This document shows positions 39,756 through 47,315 of a DNA stretch of 64,000 nucleotides, in pieces. The notes under the pieces were generated by a model. The model searched no databases. It saw only the letters and a list, made by a program, of their open reading frames with translations, and had not been told where the DNA came from. The stretch is from positions 588,139 through 652,138 of the forward strand of contig NZ_JAFIWB010000001.1 in assembly GCF_017163705.1 (NCBI RefSeq), read 5' to 3'. Made by a program: the position numbers and the translations under genes. Source of the stretch: Xanthomonas bonasiae (GTDB taxonomy: Bacteria; Pseudomonadota; Gammaproteobacteria; Xanthomonadales; Xanthomonadaceae). Every line of letters starts with the position of its first letter. Within the stretch, counting starts at the first letter, position 1.

Positions 39756-39783
39756 TTGACAGCCGACTTTGGCTTGTCATCAT
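39756..39783 (+). promoter_or_regulatory. Sigma-70-like promoter of the first alanine-rich lipoprotein
   Basis: TTGACA (39756-39761), a 16-base spacer and CATCAT (39778-39783), about 55 bases before the start codon. The local DNA is A+T-rich for this genome. Confidence 0.45.
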
Positions 39784-39836
39784 GTTGAGGGCGCGCAATA
39801 GCGCGTTGCCTAACTAAACGACGAGGATAGACACAC

Positions 39837-40178
39837 ATGAGCATCAACAAGCTGCTGATCGCAATGGCCCTGGGCCTGGCCCTGGCCGCATGCTCGAAGC
39901 AGGAGCAGGCGCAGGACGCCGCTGCTTCGGCTAACGAAGCCGCCACCGACGCGCAGGCTGCTGCCGACCAGGCTTCGGCCGCCGGTGCCGCCACCGCCGA
40001 TTCCGCCCAGGCTGCTGCCGACACGGCCGCTACCGCTGCCAACACCGCTGCCGACGCTTCGGCCGCTGCCGCCGCTGCCCCGACCGATGCCGCTGCCGAC
40101 AAGGCTGCCGACACCGCCAAGGCTGCTGACGACACCGCCGACAAGGCCAAGGACGCTGCCGAAGAAGCCAAGAAGTAA
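39837..40178 (+). CDS. Alanine-rich lipoprotein
   Basis: A 113-residue lipoprotein with signal LLIAMALGLALAACSKQ (lipobox LAAC, Cys19). The mature part is almost wholly Ala with spaced Asp, Thr and Lys (repeats of the ADTA/AAADQA kind), predicted to form one long amphipathic helix, as in small Ala-rich lipoproteins of the periplasm. No function is known. Ser after Cys suggests outer-membrane sorting. It is a paralogue of the lipoprotein at 43727; the two flank the HscC/J-protein pair. It has its own promoter and a strong terminator, so it is expressed alone and probably highly. Confidence 0.85.
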   Translation: MSINKLLIAMALGLALAACSKQEQAQDAAASANEAATDAQAAADQASAAGAATADSAQAAADTAATAANTAADASAAAAAAPTDAAADKAADTAKAADDTADKAKDAAEEAKK

Positions 40179-40206
40179 TCACTTCTCGCTTCAGGCACGT
40201 CTGAAG

Positions 40207-40235
40207 AAGCCGCTGGTTCGCCAGCGGCTTTTTCT
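40207..40235 (+). terminator. Rho-independent terminator of the lipoprotein gene
   Basis: A perfect 10-base stem (aagccgctgg / ccagcggctt) with a stable ttcg loop followed by tttctttg, 28 bases after the stop. Confidence 0.9.
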
Positions 40236-40388
40236 TTGCCTGCGATTTGCCCAAGCGCATGCGCGACACCGGCGCTGCACGCTGCGCCGGGCTTTCGGCC
40301 GACGCTATCATTGGCGAGCGCGAGCGCCTGGCCGGCGCCATCGGCGCCGCCACTTCCCGGCCGCATTTCTTTCGCAACGGACCTGCCA

Positions 40389-42077
40389 ATGATCGTCGGT
40401 ATCGACCTCGGCACCACCCATTCCCTGATCGGCGCCTACTTCGAGCAAGGCAGCCGTTTGTTTCCCAATGCGCTCGGCGAGGTGCTGACCCCGTCGGTGG
40501 TCAGCGTCGACGACAGCGGCATCCTGGTCGGCCAGGCCGCGCGCGAACGCCTGGTCAGCCACCCGCAGCGCAGCGTGGCGGCGTTCAAGCGCTGGATGGG
40601 CAGCGACCGCGAGACCGTGCTGGGCGAACATCGCTTCCGCCCGGAAGAACTGTCGGCGATGGTGCTGCGCTCGTTGCTGGCCGATGCCGAAGCCGCGCTC
40701 GGCGAAAAGGTGCGCGAAGCGGTCATCAGCGTGCCCGCGTATTTCTCCGATGCCCAGCGCAAGGCCACCCGCGCGGCCGGCGAACTGGCCGGCATCCGCA
40801 TCGAGCGGCTGATCAACGAACCCACCGCGGCCGCCCTCGCCTACGGCCTGCAGGAACGCCAGGGCCATGGCCGCTTCCTGGTGCTGGACCTGGGCGGCGG
40901 CACCTTCGACGTGTCGATCCTGGAAATGTTCGAAGGCGTCATCGAGGTCCACGCCAGCGCCGGCGACAATTTCCTCGGCGGCGAGGATTTCCTGGAACTG
41001 CTGCTGCAGGCTTTCCTGGCCGACCATGCGCTCGCGCCGCAGGCGCTGAGCGTGCAGGAAAGCGGCCAGCTGCGGCGGCGGCTGGAAACGGCCAAACGCG
41101 CGCTGTCCAGCGGTCAGGAAGCGACCGTGCAGATCGGCGTGGCCGGCCAGGCCTTGCACTGGACGCTGCACGAGGAACGCTTCAACCGCCTGGCCGAGCC
41201 CCTGCTGCAGCGCATGCGCGCGCCGCTGGAACGGGCGATGCGCGATGCGCGGCTGCAGCCGGCGCAACTGGACGAGATCGTGCTGGTCGGCGGCGCGACG
41301 CGGATGCCGCTGGTCGCCAAGCTGGTCACGCGCATGTTCGGACGGCTGCCGATGCGCCACATCAATCCCGACCAGGCGGTGGCGCTGGGCGCGGCGGTGG
41401 CGGCCGGAATGAAGGCGCGCAATGCCGCGCTGGAGGAAGTGATCCTCACCGACGTGTGCCCGTATACGCTCGGCACCGAAGTCGCCTCGCGCGACGCGCA
41501 CGGCCAGCTGCGCACCGGCCTGTTCCATCCGATCATCCAGCGCAACAGCACCGTGCCGATCAGCCGCGAGGACAGCTTCTACCCGGTCCACGACGAGCAG
41601 GAACACCTGGTGATCGACGTCTACCAGGGCGAGAGTCCGCTGGTGGCCAAGAACATCAAGCTCGGCGAACTGCGGGTGCCGCTGCCCAAACACCTGCCCA
41701 AGGCCGAGAAAGGCGTCACCACCCGCTTCACCTACGACAACAACGGCCTGCTGCAGGTGGAAGTGACCGAGCACCACAGCGGTCTCAAGCACGAACTGAT
41801 CCTGGAGCAGAATCCCGGCCTGCTCGGCGCCGAGCAGATCCGCGAACGGCTGGCCGCGCTGCAGGCACTGAAGATCCATCCGCGCGAACAGCAGGACAAC
41901 CTGAGCCTGCTCGCGCGCGCCGAACGCATGTACGAGGAATACCTGGACCTGCGCGAACAGATCCAGGCCTGGATCGTCGCCTTCCGCGGCGCGCTCGACA
42001 CCCAGGACCTGCGCCTGATCGACGACCATCGGCAACGCCTCGGCGAGGCGCTGGACGCACTGGAGCGTCGCGCTTGA
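40389..42077 (+). CDS. hscC: Hsp70-family chaperone HscC
   Basis: A 562-residue Hsp70. The nucleotide-binding domain shows IVGIDLGTTHS at the N-terminus, LINEPTAAALAYG, VLDLGGGTFDVS and VLVGGATRMP; the substrate-binding domain starts near 380 and the helical lid is short. It lacks the DnaK-type C-terminal tail, and with the genomic link to a J-like protein it matches HscC, a specialised Hsp70 known in E. coli to influence sigma-70 activity. It is cytoplasmic. Its stop overlaps the TTG start of the next gene, so the pair is translationally coupled. Start at the Met of the conserved IVGIDLG. Confidence 0.9.
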   Translation: MIVGIDLGTTHSLIGAYFEQGSRLFPNALGEVLTPSVVSVDDSGILVGQAARERLVSHPQRSVAAFKRWMGSDRETVLGEHRFRPEELSAMVLRSLLADAEAALGEKVREAVISVPAYFSDAQRKATRAAGELAGIRIERLINEPTAAALAYGLQERQGHGRFLVLDLGGGTFDVSILEMFEGVIEVHASAGDNFLGGEDFLELLLQAFLADHALAPQALSVQESGQLRRRLETAKRALSSGQEATVQIGVAGQALHWTLHEERFNRLAEPLLQRMRAPLERAMRDARLQPAQLDEIVLVGGATRMPLVAKLVTRMFGRLPMRHINPDQAVALGAAVAAGMKARNAALEEVILTDVCPYTLGTEVASRDAHGQLRTGLFHPIIQRNSTVPISREDSFYPVHDEQEHLVIDVYQGESPLVAKNIKLGELRVPLPKHLPKAEKGVTTRFTYDNNGLLQVEVTEHHSGLKHELILEQNPGLLGAEQIRERLAALQALKIHPREQQDNLSLLARAERMYEEYLDLREQIQAWIVAFRGALDTQDLRLIDDHRQRLGEALDALERRA

Positions 42078-43636
42078 ACTGGGCGTTGCGGTGGCTGCAA
42101 CTGCCGCCCGATGCCGACGAAACCGCGATCAAGCGCAGCTACGCCAAGCGGCTGCGCCAGCATCGCCCGGATACCGACCCGGAAGGTTTCCAGCAACTGC
42201 ACGCGGCCTACCAGGCCGCACTGGCCTGGGCGCGGGCGCGCAGCGACGAGGACGAGGACGTAGAGGACGACGACGCTCGCGCCGCTCCGGAGGCCGCGAC
42301 CATTGCTGCCGGCCTTGGCGCCAGCAGTGGCGATGGCGCCGATCGTCGCGACGCGCAGCCGAAGCCGGCCGTTGCATCCGCCACGGACAACGATTTCCTC
42401 GATACCGAGCGGCTCCCCCCAGATACCGACGGCGACAACGCGCGCCTGCTGCAGCAACGCCCGACGCCGCCGACACCGCCGCCTGCGCAGATCGACGTAG
42501 CGCAACCTCCCCCGCTGCCCGCGCCCGATCCGGATGCGCTGTGCGACGAACTGCTCGCCCTGGCCACGCGCGCCGAGCCGCAGACGCTGCAGCACTGGCT
42601 GGAACGGCAGCCCACGCTATGGTCGCTGCGCGACAAGGCTCAAGTCGGCTGGCTGCTGTGCCATCGACTGCAGCAGCGAATGCCGCCGATCCAGCGCGAC
42701 AATTTCGCGCTCCTGCTCGGCTTCTTCGGCCTGGACGACATCGCTGCCGGTAGCGCCGCGCAGACGCTGCCGATGCTGCAGGAGCGCTTGCACCTGGCCT
42801 GGGAAATGCAGCCGGGGAACGCCCACGCCCTTGCCCGGCGCGTGTATCCGGCCGGCGACAAACGCTATCGGGTCCCCGCGCTGATGCGCCAGTTGACGCG
42901 TCCGTTCGCGCTGCCGCAGGCGCTATGGACAGGCCTGATGCCGGGACGGCCGCGGGCATTGCGGCAATTGCTGCTGCGCCTGGACCAGGGCCGTCTCGAC
43001 ACCCTGCCGGCACCGCTGGATCGGCAGCAGATCGGCTTCTGGATGCGCGCCACCGACGCCGGCTACCTGACCCGCGCGCGGCTGCTGGTCGGCTTGGCGC
43101 GATGTGCCGCAGCCGCGCTGCTGCTGGCCATCGTCGTGGTCCTGGCCACTGCCGCCAGCGCCCTGTCGCCGGATCCGGTGCCGATGTCGTTCGCTTTGTC
43201 GCGCAGCGGCATGGCCGCCGTGACGATCGCCGCGCTGTGGGCAGCGTGGCTGGTGGTCGGCATGCTGCTGCGTTGGCAGAGCGAACCGGAGTCGGCGAAT
43301 CGCTCGCCGGCGCCGCTGTGGCTGCGGCTGTTGTTCATTCCGTTGCTGGTCGGCATCGCCCTGGGCTTGATCTACGGCGCCGGACAGCGCATCCCCGGCA
43401 GCAGCGTCGCCATGCTTGCGCTGCTGCTGTCGATCGTACGGGTGTGGCGGCGACGCGGCCTGGAATATCGCCTGAGCGTGCGCAGCACCTGGTGGACGAT
43501 CTTCGTGATCCCCAGCCTGTTCAAAGGTTTGCTGGCATTGCTCAATTCCGGCGAGATCGGTGCGGCGCTGGCGCTCGCCTTATGGTCGTGGGACCTGCTG
43601 CACCAGCGCCGGCTGCTGCGCTGGCGGCGTAGCTGA
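42074..43636 (+). CDS. J-domain-like membrane protein, HscC partner
   Basis: A 520-residue protein starting with TTG inside the HscC stop (ttga overlap). Residues about 1-50 have the J-domain helix layout (LRWLQLPPDADETAIKRSYAKRLRQHRPDTDPEGFQQLHAAYQAAL), but the HPD tripeptide is RPD. An acidic linker (DEDEDVEDDD) and Pro-rich stretch follow, then a helical domain and four to five hydrophobic segments between about 340 and 515, so it is an inner-membrane protein with the J-like part in the cytoplasm. Coupling to hscC indicates co-chaperone action. E. coli HscC also works with membrane J-like proteins, but sequence similarity beyond the J-like part is not evident. Confidence 0.8.
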   Translation: MNWALRWLQLPPDADETAIKRSYAKRLRQHRPDTDPEGFQQLHAAYQAALAWARARSDEDEDVEDDDARAAPEAATIAAGLGASSGDGADRRDAQPKPAVASATDNDFLDTERLPPDTDGDNARLLQQRPTPPTPPPAQIDVAQPPPLPAPDPDALCDELLALATRAEPQTLQHWLERQPTLWSLRDKAQVGWLLCHRLQQRMPPIQRDNFALLLGFFGLDDIAAGSAAQTLPMLQERLHLAWEMQPGNAHALARRVYPAGDKRYRVPALMRQLTRPFALPQALWTGLMPGRPRALRQLLLRLDQGRLDTLPAPLDRQQIGFWMRATDAGYLTRARLLVGLARCAAAALLLAIVVVLATAASALSPDPVPMSFALSRSGMAAVTIAALWAAWLVVGMLLRWQSEPESANRSPAPLWLRLLFIPLLVGIALGLIYGAGQRIPGSSVAMLALLLSIVRVWRRRGLEYRLSVRSTWWTIFVIPSLFKGLLALLNSGEIGAALALALWSWDLLHQRRLLRWRRS

Positions 43637-43726
43637 ACGCGAGCCGGCGCCGTGCGCCGGCATTGACACCGGCTGCATGCGCGCCCGCCTAGGCTGCGCC
43701 GCATCACCCCGCAATGGAGAACGCGC

Positions 43727-44086
43727 ATGAACAAGACCCCGATCGCGGCAATGGCCCTGCTGGGCGCCCTGGCGCTTGCCGCCTGCCAAGGCCCGGAAGC
43801 GCAGCAGGCGCAGCGCGACGCCAAGGTGGCGGCGGAGCAGACTGGCGAAGCGGCCAAGGAAGCCGCCGACCAGGCCGCGCAGACCGGCCACGAAATCGCC
43901 GCCGACGCCCGCGACGCGGCACACCGCGCCGCCAACTCCGAGGCGGTGCAGGATGCCTCGGCCGCTGCCAAGGAAGCCGCGGCCGACGCCAGCGAGGCCA
44001 CCGCCAGCGCGGCGCAGAAGCTCGCCGACAAGGCGCGCGAGAACGCCAACGAAGATCCGCACAACGGCGACAAAGAGAAGCATTGA
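43727..44086 (+). CDS. Second alanine-rich lipoprotein
   Basis: A 119-residue lipoprotein, paralogous to the one at 39837. Signal MNKTPIAAMALLGALALAAC with lipobox LAAC (Cys20), then Ala/Glu/Lys/Asp heptad-like repeats (KEAADQAAQTGHEIAADARDAA) and a charged tail ending in KEKH. It is predicted to be a single long helix or coiled coil in the periplasm; function unknown. Compared with the first paralogue it is less monotonous and more charged. A TTGACA hexamer lies about 60 bases upstream without a convincing -10 partner. It directly follows the HscC/J pair. Confidence 0.83.
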   Translation: MNKTPIAAMALLGALALAACQGPEAQQAQRDAKVAAEQTGEAAKEAADQAAQTGHEIAADARDAAHRAANSEAVQDASAAAKEAAADASEATASAAQKLADKARENANEDPHNGDKEKH

Positions 44087-44273
44087 CCGCCCCCGCCGCA
44101 CTCGCGCCCTGCGCACGAGTGCGGCGGTCGCGTTGCGGCTCCGCGAACCGCGCAGCCCAGGCAAAACCGGCGTTGCTGCGCCGATGTCGCAATCCGGCCG
44201 CGCCGCGGCGTGACCTAGGGCACCTTTTGCACGCGAAGGTTCGGCCGATCCGGTCCCTGGTTACAATTCCCCC

Positions 44274-45983
44274 ATGTCGACGTTCCAACGCGTGCGGATC
44301 AGAACCCGCCTAGCGCTTCTGTTCTCCGCCCTGGTCTTCGTCTCGATCGGGTTCGGGGTGTTTTCCGGCGCACAGCGTTCGATCTCCGATGCGGCGCGCG
44401 TGGCCCACACCCACCAGGTGCTGCGCAGCATCGACGAAGTGCAATCGACCCTGCTGCAGGCCGAAACCGCTGCGCGCGGCTACGAACTCACCGGCAACCA
44501 GGCCTACCTGAGCAACTATCGCGACAGCGCCGAACGCGTGCCGCGGCACCTGGCGCAACTGCGCGCACTGGTCGTCGACAATCCGGTACAGACCGCGAAC
44601 CTGGACATCCTGCAGCGCCTCGTGCAGGCGCGGCTGACGCAGATGCGGCAGATGCTCGACCTCTACCAGCGCGATGGATTGGAGGCGCTGCAGCGCGCGA
44701 TGGCGCCGAGCGTGTTCCAGGACTCCGGTGCGATCCGCGACCACGTGCAGCAGATGACCGAGCTGGAGCAACAGCTGCTGCAGAGCCGCGACCGTTCCAA
44801 CCAGCGCAGTTCGGATCTGCTGCTGGCGCTGGCCCTGGCCGGCATTCCGTTCGGCCTGGGCAGCGTGGGCGTGGTCTATGCGCTGCTGTTCCGCGAATTG
44901 CGCAACCGCAGCAACGCCGAGCATGCCGCTTCGGTCGCCAACGACAAGCTGGCCGCCAGCATCCACGACCTGGAGCGCACCAGCGCCGACCTCAATGCGC
45001 TCAGCCGCTACACCGGCCTGCTGCAGAGCTGCGTGGACCCCAAGGAAGCGCTGGAGGTGACCGCGCGCATGCTCGCCGCGCTGATGCCCGACGCCGGCGG
45101 CAGCGTGTACCTGCTGCGTGCATCGCGGGATCGCGCCGAATCCATCGTCGCCTGGGGCGAGGCGCCGGTGCGCAGCGAACCGGCCGTGGCGCCCGAGGAA
45201 TGCTGGGCGCTGCGCCGCGACAAGGCGCACTTCGTGCACGCGCTGCGCCACGACTCGGCATGCGCGCATCTGCTCGACGATCCGCAGGCGGTCGGCGCCA
45301 GCAGCGCCTGCATTCCGTTGTCCGCGCAGGGCACGCAGCTGGGCTTCGTGTTCCTGGCCGGTCCCGGCCCCGGGCCGCTGCCGCGCATCGCCATCGCCGA
45401 GGCCGCCGCCGAGCAGCTGTCGTTGGCGCTGAGCAACCTGCGCCTGCGCGAATCGCTGCGCCTGCAGTCGATCCGCGACCCGCTCACCGGCCTGTTCAAC
45501 CGCCGCTACCTGGAGGAGTCGCTGAACCACGAACTGGCGCGCTGCGCACGCCGCTCGGTGCCGCTGTCGCTGCTGATGCTGGACGTGGACCACTTCAAGC
45601 ACTTCAACGACCTGCATGGCCATGGCGGCGGCGACAGCCTGCTCGCCGCGGTCGGGCAGATGCTCGCCTCGCGGCTGCGCGGCGAGGACATCGCCTGCCG
45701 CTACGGCGGCGAGGAATTCACCGTGATCCTGCCGGAAACCGGCGCGGAGGCGGCGCTGGCGATCGCCGAGCAGATCCGCAGCGCCGCACAGCAGATGACC
45801 ACCACCCTGGACGGCAAGGCGTTGCCCGGGGTCACGGTCTCGATCGGGCTGGCCAGCTATTCGCGCGACGGCGTGGTCGCCACCACCCTGCTGCGCAAGG
45901 CCGATGCGGCGCTGTACCGGGCCAAGCGCAGCGGCCGCAACCAGGTGCAGCAGTTCGATCCGGCGCTGGACGGGATGGGGTGA
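44274..45983 (+). CDS. Diguanylate cyclase with CHASE3 and GAF sensor domains
   Basis: A 569-residue membrane enzyme making c-di-GMP. Order: membrane segment (about 10-32), periplasmic CHASE3 domain (35-180, VQSTLLQAETAARGYELTGN), second membrane segment (about 183-205), GAF-like domain (about 245-385) and GGDEF domain (about 400-560). The active site is GGEEF, which is competent, and RGED five residues before it gives an intact inhibitory I-site. RDPLTGLFNRRYLEE is the standard domain start. It probably counteracts the EAL protein at the left end of the window in the cell's c-di-GMP balance. It stands alone, with no dedicated partner gene. Confidence 0.92.
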   Translation: MSTFQRVRIRTRLALLFSALVFVSIGFGVFSGAQRSISDAARVAHTHQVLRSIDEVQSTLLQAETAARGYELTGNQAYLSNYRDSAERVPRHLAQLRALVVDNPVQTANLDILQRLVQARLTQMRQMLDLYQRDGLEALQRAMAPSVFQDSGAIRDHVQQMTELEQQLLQSRDRSNQRSSDLLLALALAGIPFGLGSVGVVYALLFRELRNRSNAEHAASVANDKLAASIHDLERTSADLNALSRYTGLLQSCVDPKEALEVTARMLAALMPDAGGSVYLLRASRDRAESIVAWGEAPVRSEPAVAPEECWALRRDKAHFVHALRHDSACAHLLDDPQAVGASSACIPLSAQGTQLGFVFLAGPGPGPLPRIAIAEAAAEQLSLALSNLRLRESLRLQSIRDPLTGLFNRRYLEESLNHELARCARRSVPLSLLMLDVDHFKHFNDLHGHGGGDSLLAAVGQMLASRLRGEDIACRYGGEEFTVILPETGAEAALAIAEQIRSAAQQMTTTLDGKALPGVTVSIGLASYSRDGVVATTLLRKADAALYRAKRSGRNQVQQFDPALDGMG

Positions 45984-46055
45984 TCGCCGCGATCGCCGCA
46001 TGGGGAACGCACTTTAGCGATAGTTGTCACAAAACCTGCGCGATAGAGCGGCGAT

Positions 46056-46074
46056 AGTCGGGTTTCCCCCGACT
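46056..46074 (+). promoter_or_regulatory. Leader hairpin ahead of the bactofilin gene
   Basis: Stem agtcggg / cccgact with a tttcc loop, placed directly before the ggagac ribosome site. It could limit ribosome access or set mRNA stability. The triplicated gcgatag just upstream (46017-46057) is also unusual. Confidence 0.4.
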
Positions 46075-46088
46075 GGAGACGTCTGCGC

Positions 46089-46631
46089 ATGTCCATCTGG
46101 AAAGATCAGGGTACCCCGCGCAAGGATGGCCTGCCGCTGCCCGGCGCCCCCGCCGGCACCGCAGTGCCCGAGCCGCGGCCGGCCACCGAATCGGCGGTCG
46201 GCGAGTCCGCGGTCAGCGTCGCCGCGGCCGCTCCCCTCCCCGTACGCGCCGCAGCGCCGGCGGCAAAGGAGTCGCTGATCGCTGCCGACATCACCATCGA
46301 AGGCAAGATCGAAGGCACCGGCCACATCCGCATCGCCGGCAAGTTCAAGGGCGACGTCAACGTGCAGGGCGACCTGACCATCGAGACCGGAGCCAAGCTC
46401 AGCGGCGGCGTGCGCGCCAACAAGGTGATCATCGCCGGCGAGCTGGAAGGCAACATCGAATCGGCCTCGCAGGTGGAGTTGCTGGCCTCCGGCGCGCTGA
46501 TCGGCGACGTCAAGGCCGGCTCGCTGACCGTGGCCTCCGGCGCGCGGATGCGAGGCCAGGCCGATTTCGGCTGGGAAGACGACAAGGGCCGCAAGGGCGG
46601 CAAGCCGACGGAGCCCGACGCCGGCGCATGA
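46089..46631 (+). CDS. Bactofilin (polymer-forming cytoskeletal protein)
   Basis: A 180-residue bactofilin. A disordered Pro/Ala-rich N-terminus (1-60) is followed by the right-handed beta-helix DUF583 domain (about 62-155) with six-residue turns such as ITIEGKIEGTGHIRIAGKF, VNVQGDLTIETGAKL and VIIAGELEGNI, and a short charged C-terminus. Bactofilins polymerise without nucleotide and place cell-wall or polarity proteins; xanthomonad members affect cell shape. It is cytoplasmic and may touch the membrane through the N-terminus. Its stop overlaps the next start (atga), so the two proteins are made together. Confidence 0.92.
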   Translation: MSIWKDQGTPRKDGLPLPGAPAGTAVPEPRPATESAVGESAVSVAAAAPLPVRAAAPAAKESLIAADITIEGKIEGTGHIRIAGKFKGDVNVQGDLTIETGAKLSGGVRANKVIIAGELEGNIESASQVELLASGALIGDVKAGSLTVASGARMRGQADFGWEDDKGRKGGKPTEPDAGA

Positions 46632-46996
46632 GCACGCCGCGTCCCGGCACCCCGGGGGCGACCCGGACCTGCCCCCACTGCAAGGCGACGATCCTGGAGA
46701 GCGCCAGCGTCTGCCCGGCCTGCAAGCACCACCTGCGCTTCGACTCGGCGGTGCTGCAGCAATCGGCGCCAACCGCGACGGTGCCGCTGCGCGTGCAGGG
46801 CACCATCCAGCATCCCGCCGACGGCACCGCGTGGGAGTACACGGTGGTGGTGACGATCCGCAACGGCCGCGGCGAGGAGATCAAGCGCCAGCTGGTCGGC
46901 GTCGGCGCGATGCTGGACGGCGAGGAGCGCAGCTTCACCCTGTCGGTGGAGGCGACCCAGGCCAAGGGCGGCGGCAAGCGCGGGACGCGGCATTAG
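46628..46996 (+). CDS. Zinc-ribbon protein coupled to bactofilin
   Basis: A 122-residue protein with an N-terminal zinc ribbon (CPHCKATILESASVCPACKHHL: CxxC-N13-CxxC, about 15-34) and a C-terminal beta-sandwich-like domain (VPLRVQGTIQHPADG, WEYTVVVTIRNGRGEEI, ERSFTLSVEA). I do not recognise a named family; similar small proteins follow bactofilin genes in Xanthomonas. The atga overlap with bactofilin shows translational coupling, so a role as bactofilin partner or adaptor is a fair inference. No membrane segment. Confidence 0.75.
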   Translation: MSTPRPGTPGATRTCPHCKATILESASVCPACKHHLRFDSAVLQQSAPTATVPLRVQGTIQHPADGTAWEYTVVVTIRNGRGEEIKRQLVGVGAMLDGEERSFTLSVEATQAKGGGKRGTRH

Positions 46997-47010
46997 GCGT
47001 ACTGGCTGGC

Positions 47011-47296
47011 CGGACCCTCATCCGCCGCTGCGGGGCACCTTCCCCCGAAAAGGGGGCCATGGTCCCGGTGGGAGAAGGGAACAGCCGCTAGCCCCTCTCC
47101 CATCGGGAGAGGGGTTGGGGTGAGGGTCCGGCGCGAAGCGACTCGCGGAGTTCGGGCGCACGGGGCTGCGCCCGCACCCTCATCCGCCCCTGCGGGGCAC
47201 CTTCCCCCGAAAAGGGGGCCATGGTCCCGATGGGAGAAGGAACAGCCGACTAGCCCCTCTCCCATCGGGAGAGGGGTTGGGGTGAGGGTCCGGCGC
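47011..47296. repeat. Two copies of a 120-base xanthomonad mosaic repeat
   Basis: Nearly identical units at 47011-47131 and 47174-47296. Each starts with accctcatccgcc, contains ttcccccgaaaagggggcc and cccctctcccatcgggagagg palindromes, and ends with gttggggtgagggtccggcg, so the ends are inverted (accctca / tgagggt). They fill the 319-base spacer between the zinc-ribbon gene and the acyl-CoA dehydrogenase, and could act as a bidirectional terminator. A partial copy lies at 9071-9106. Confidence 0.8.
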
Positions 47297-47315
47297 CCGC
47301 TGCCTTGTCCACCCG

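Noticed and set aside
43663..43700. Sigma-70 promoter for the second lipoprotein
   Set aside because: A TTGACA is present but no acceptable -10 hexamer at 16-18 bases, so it was not listed as a feature.
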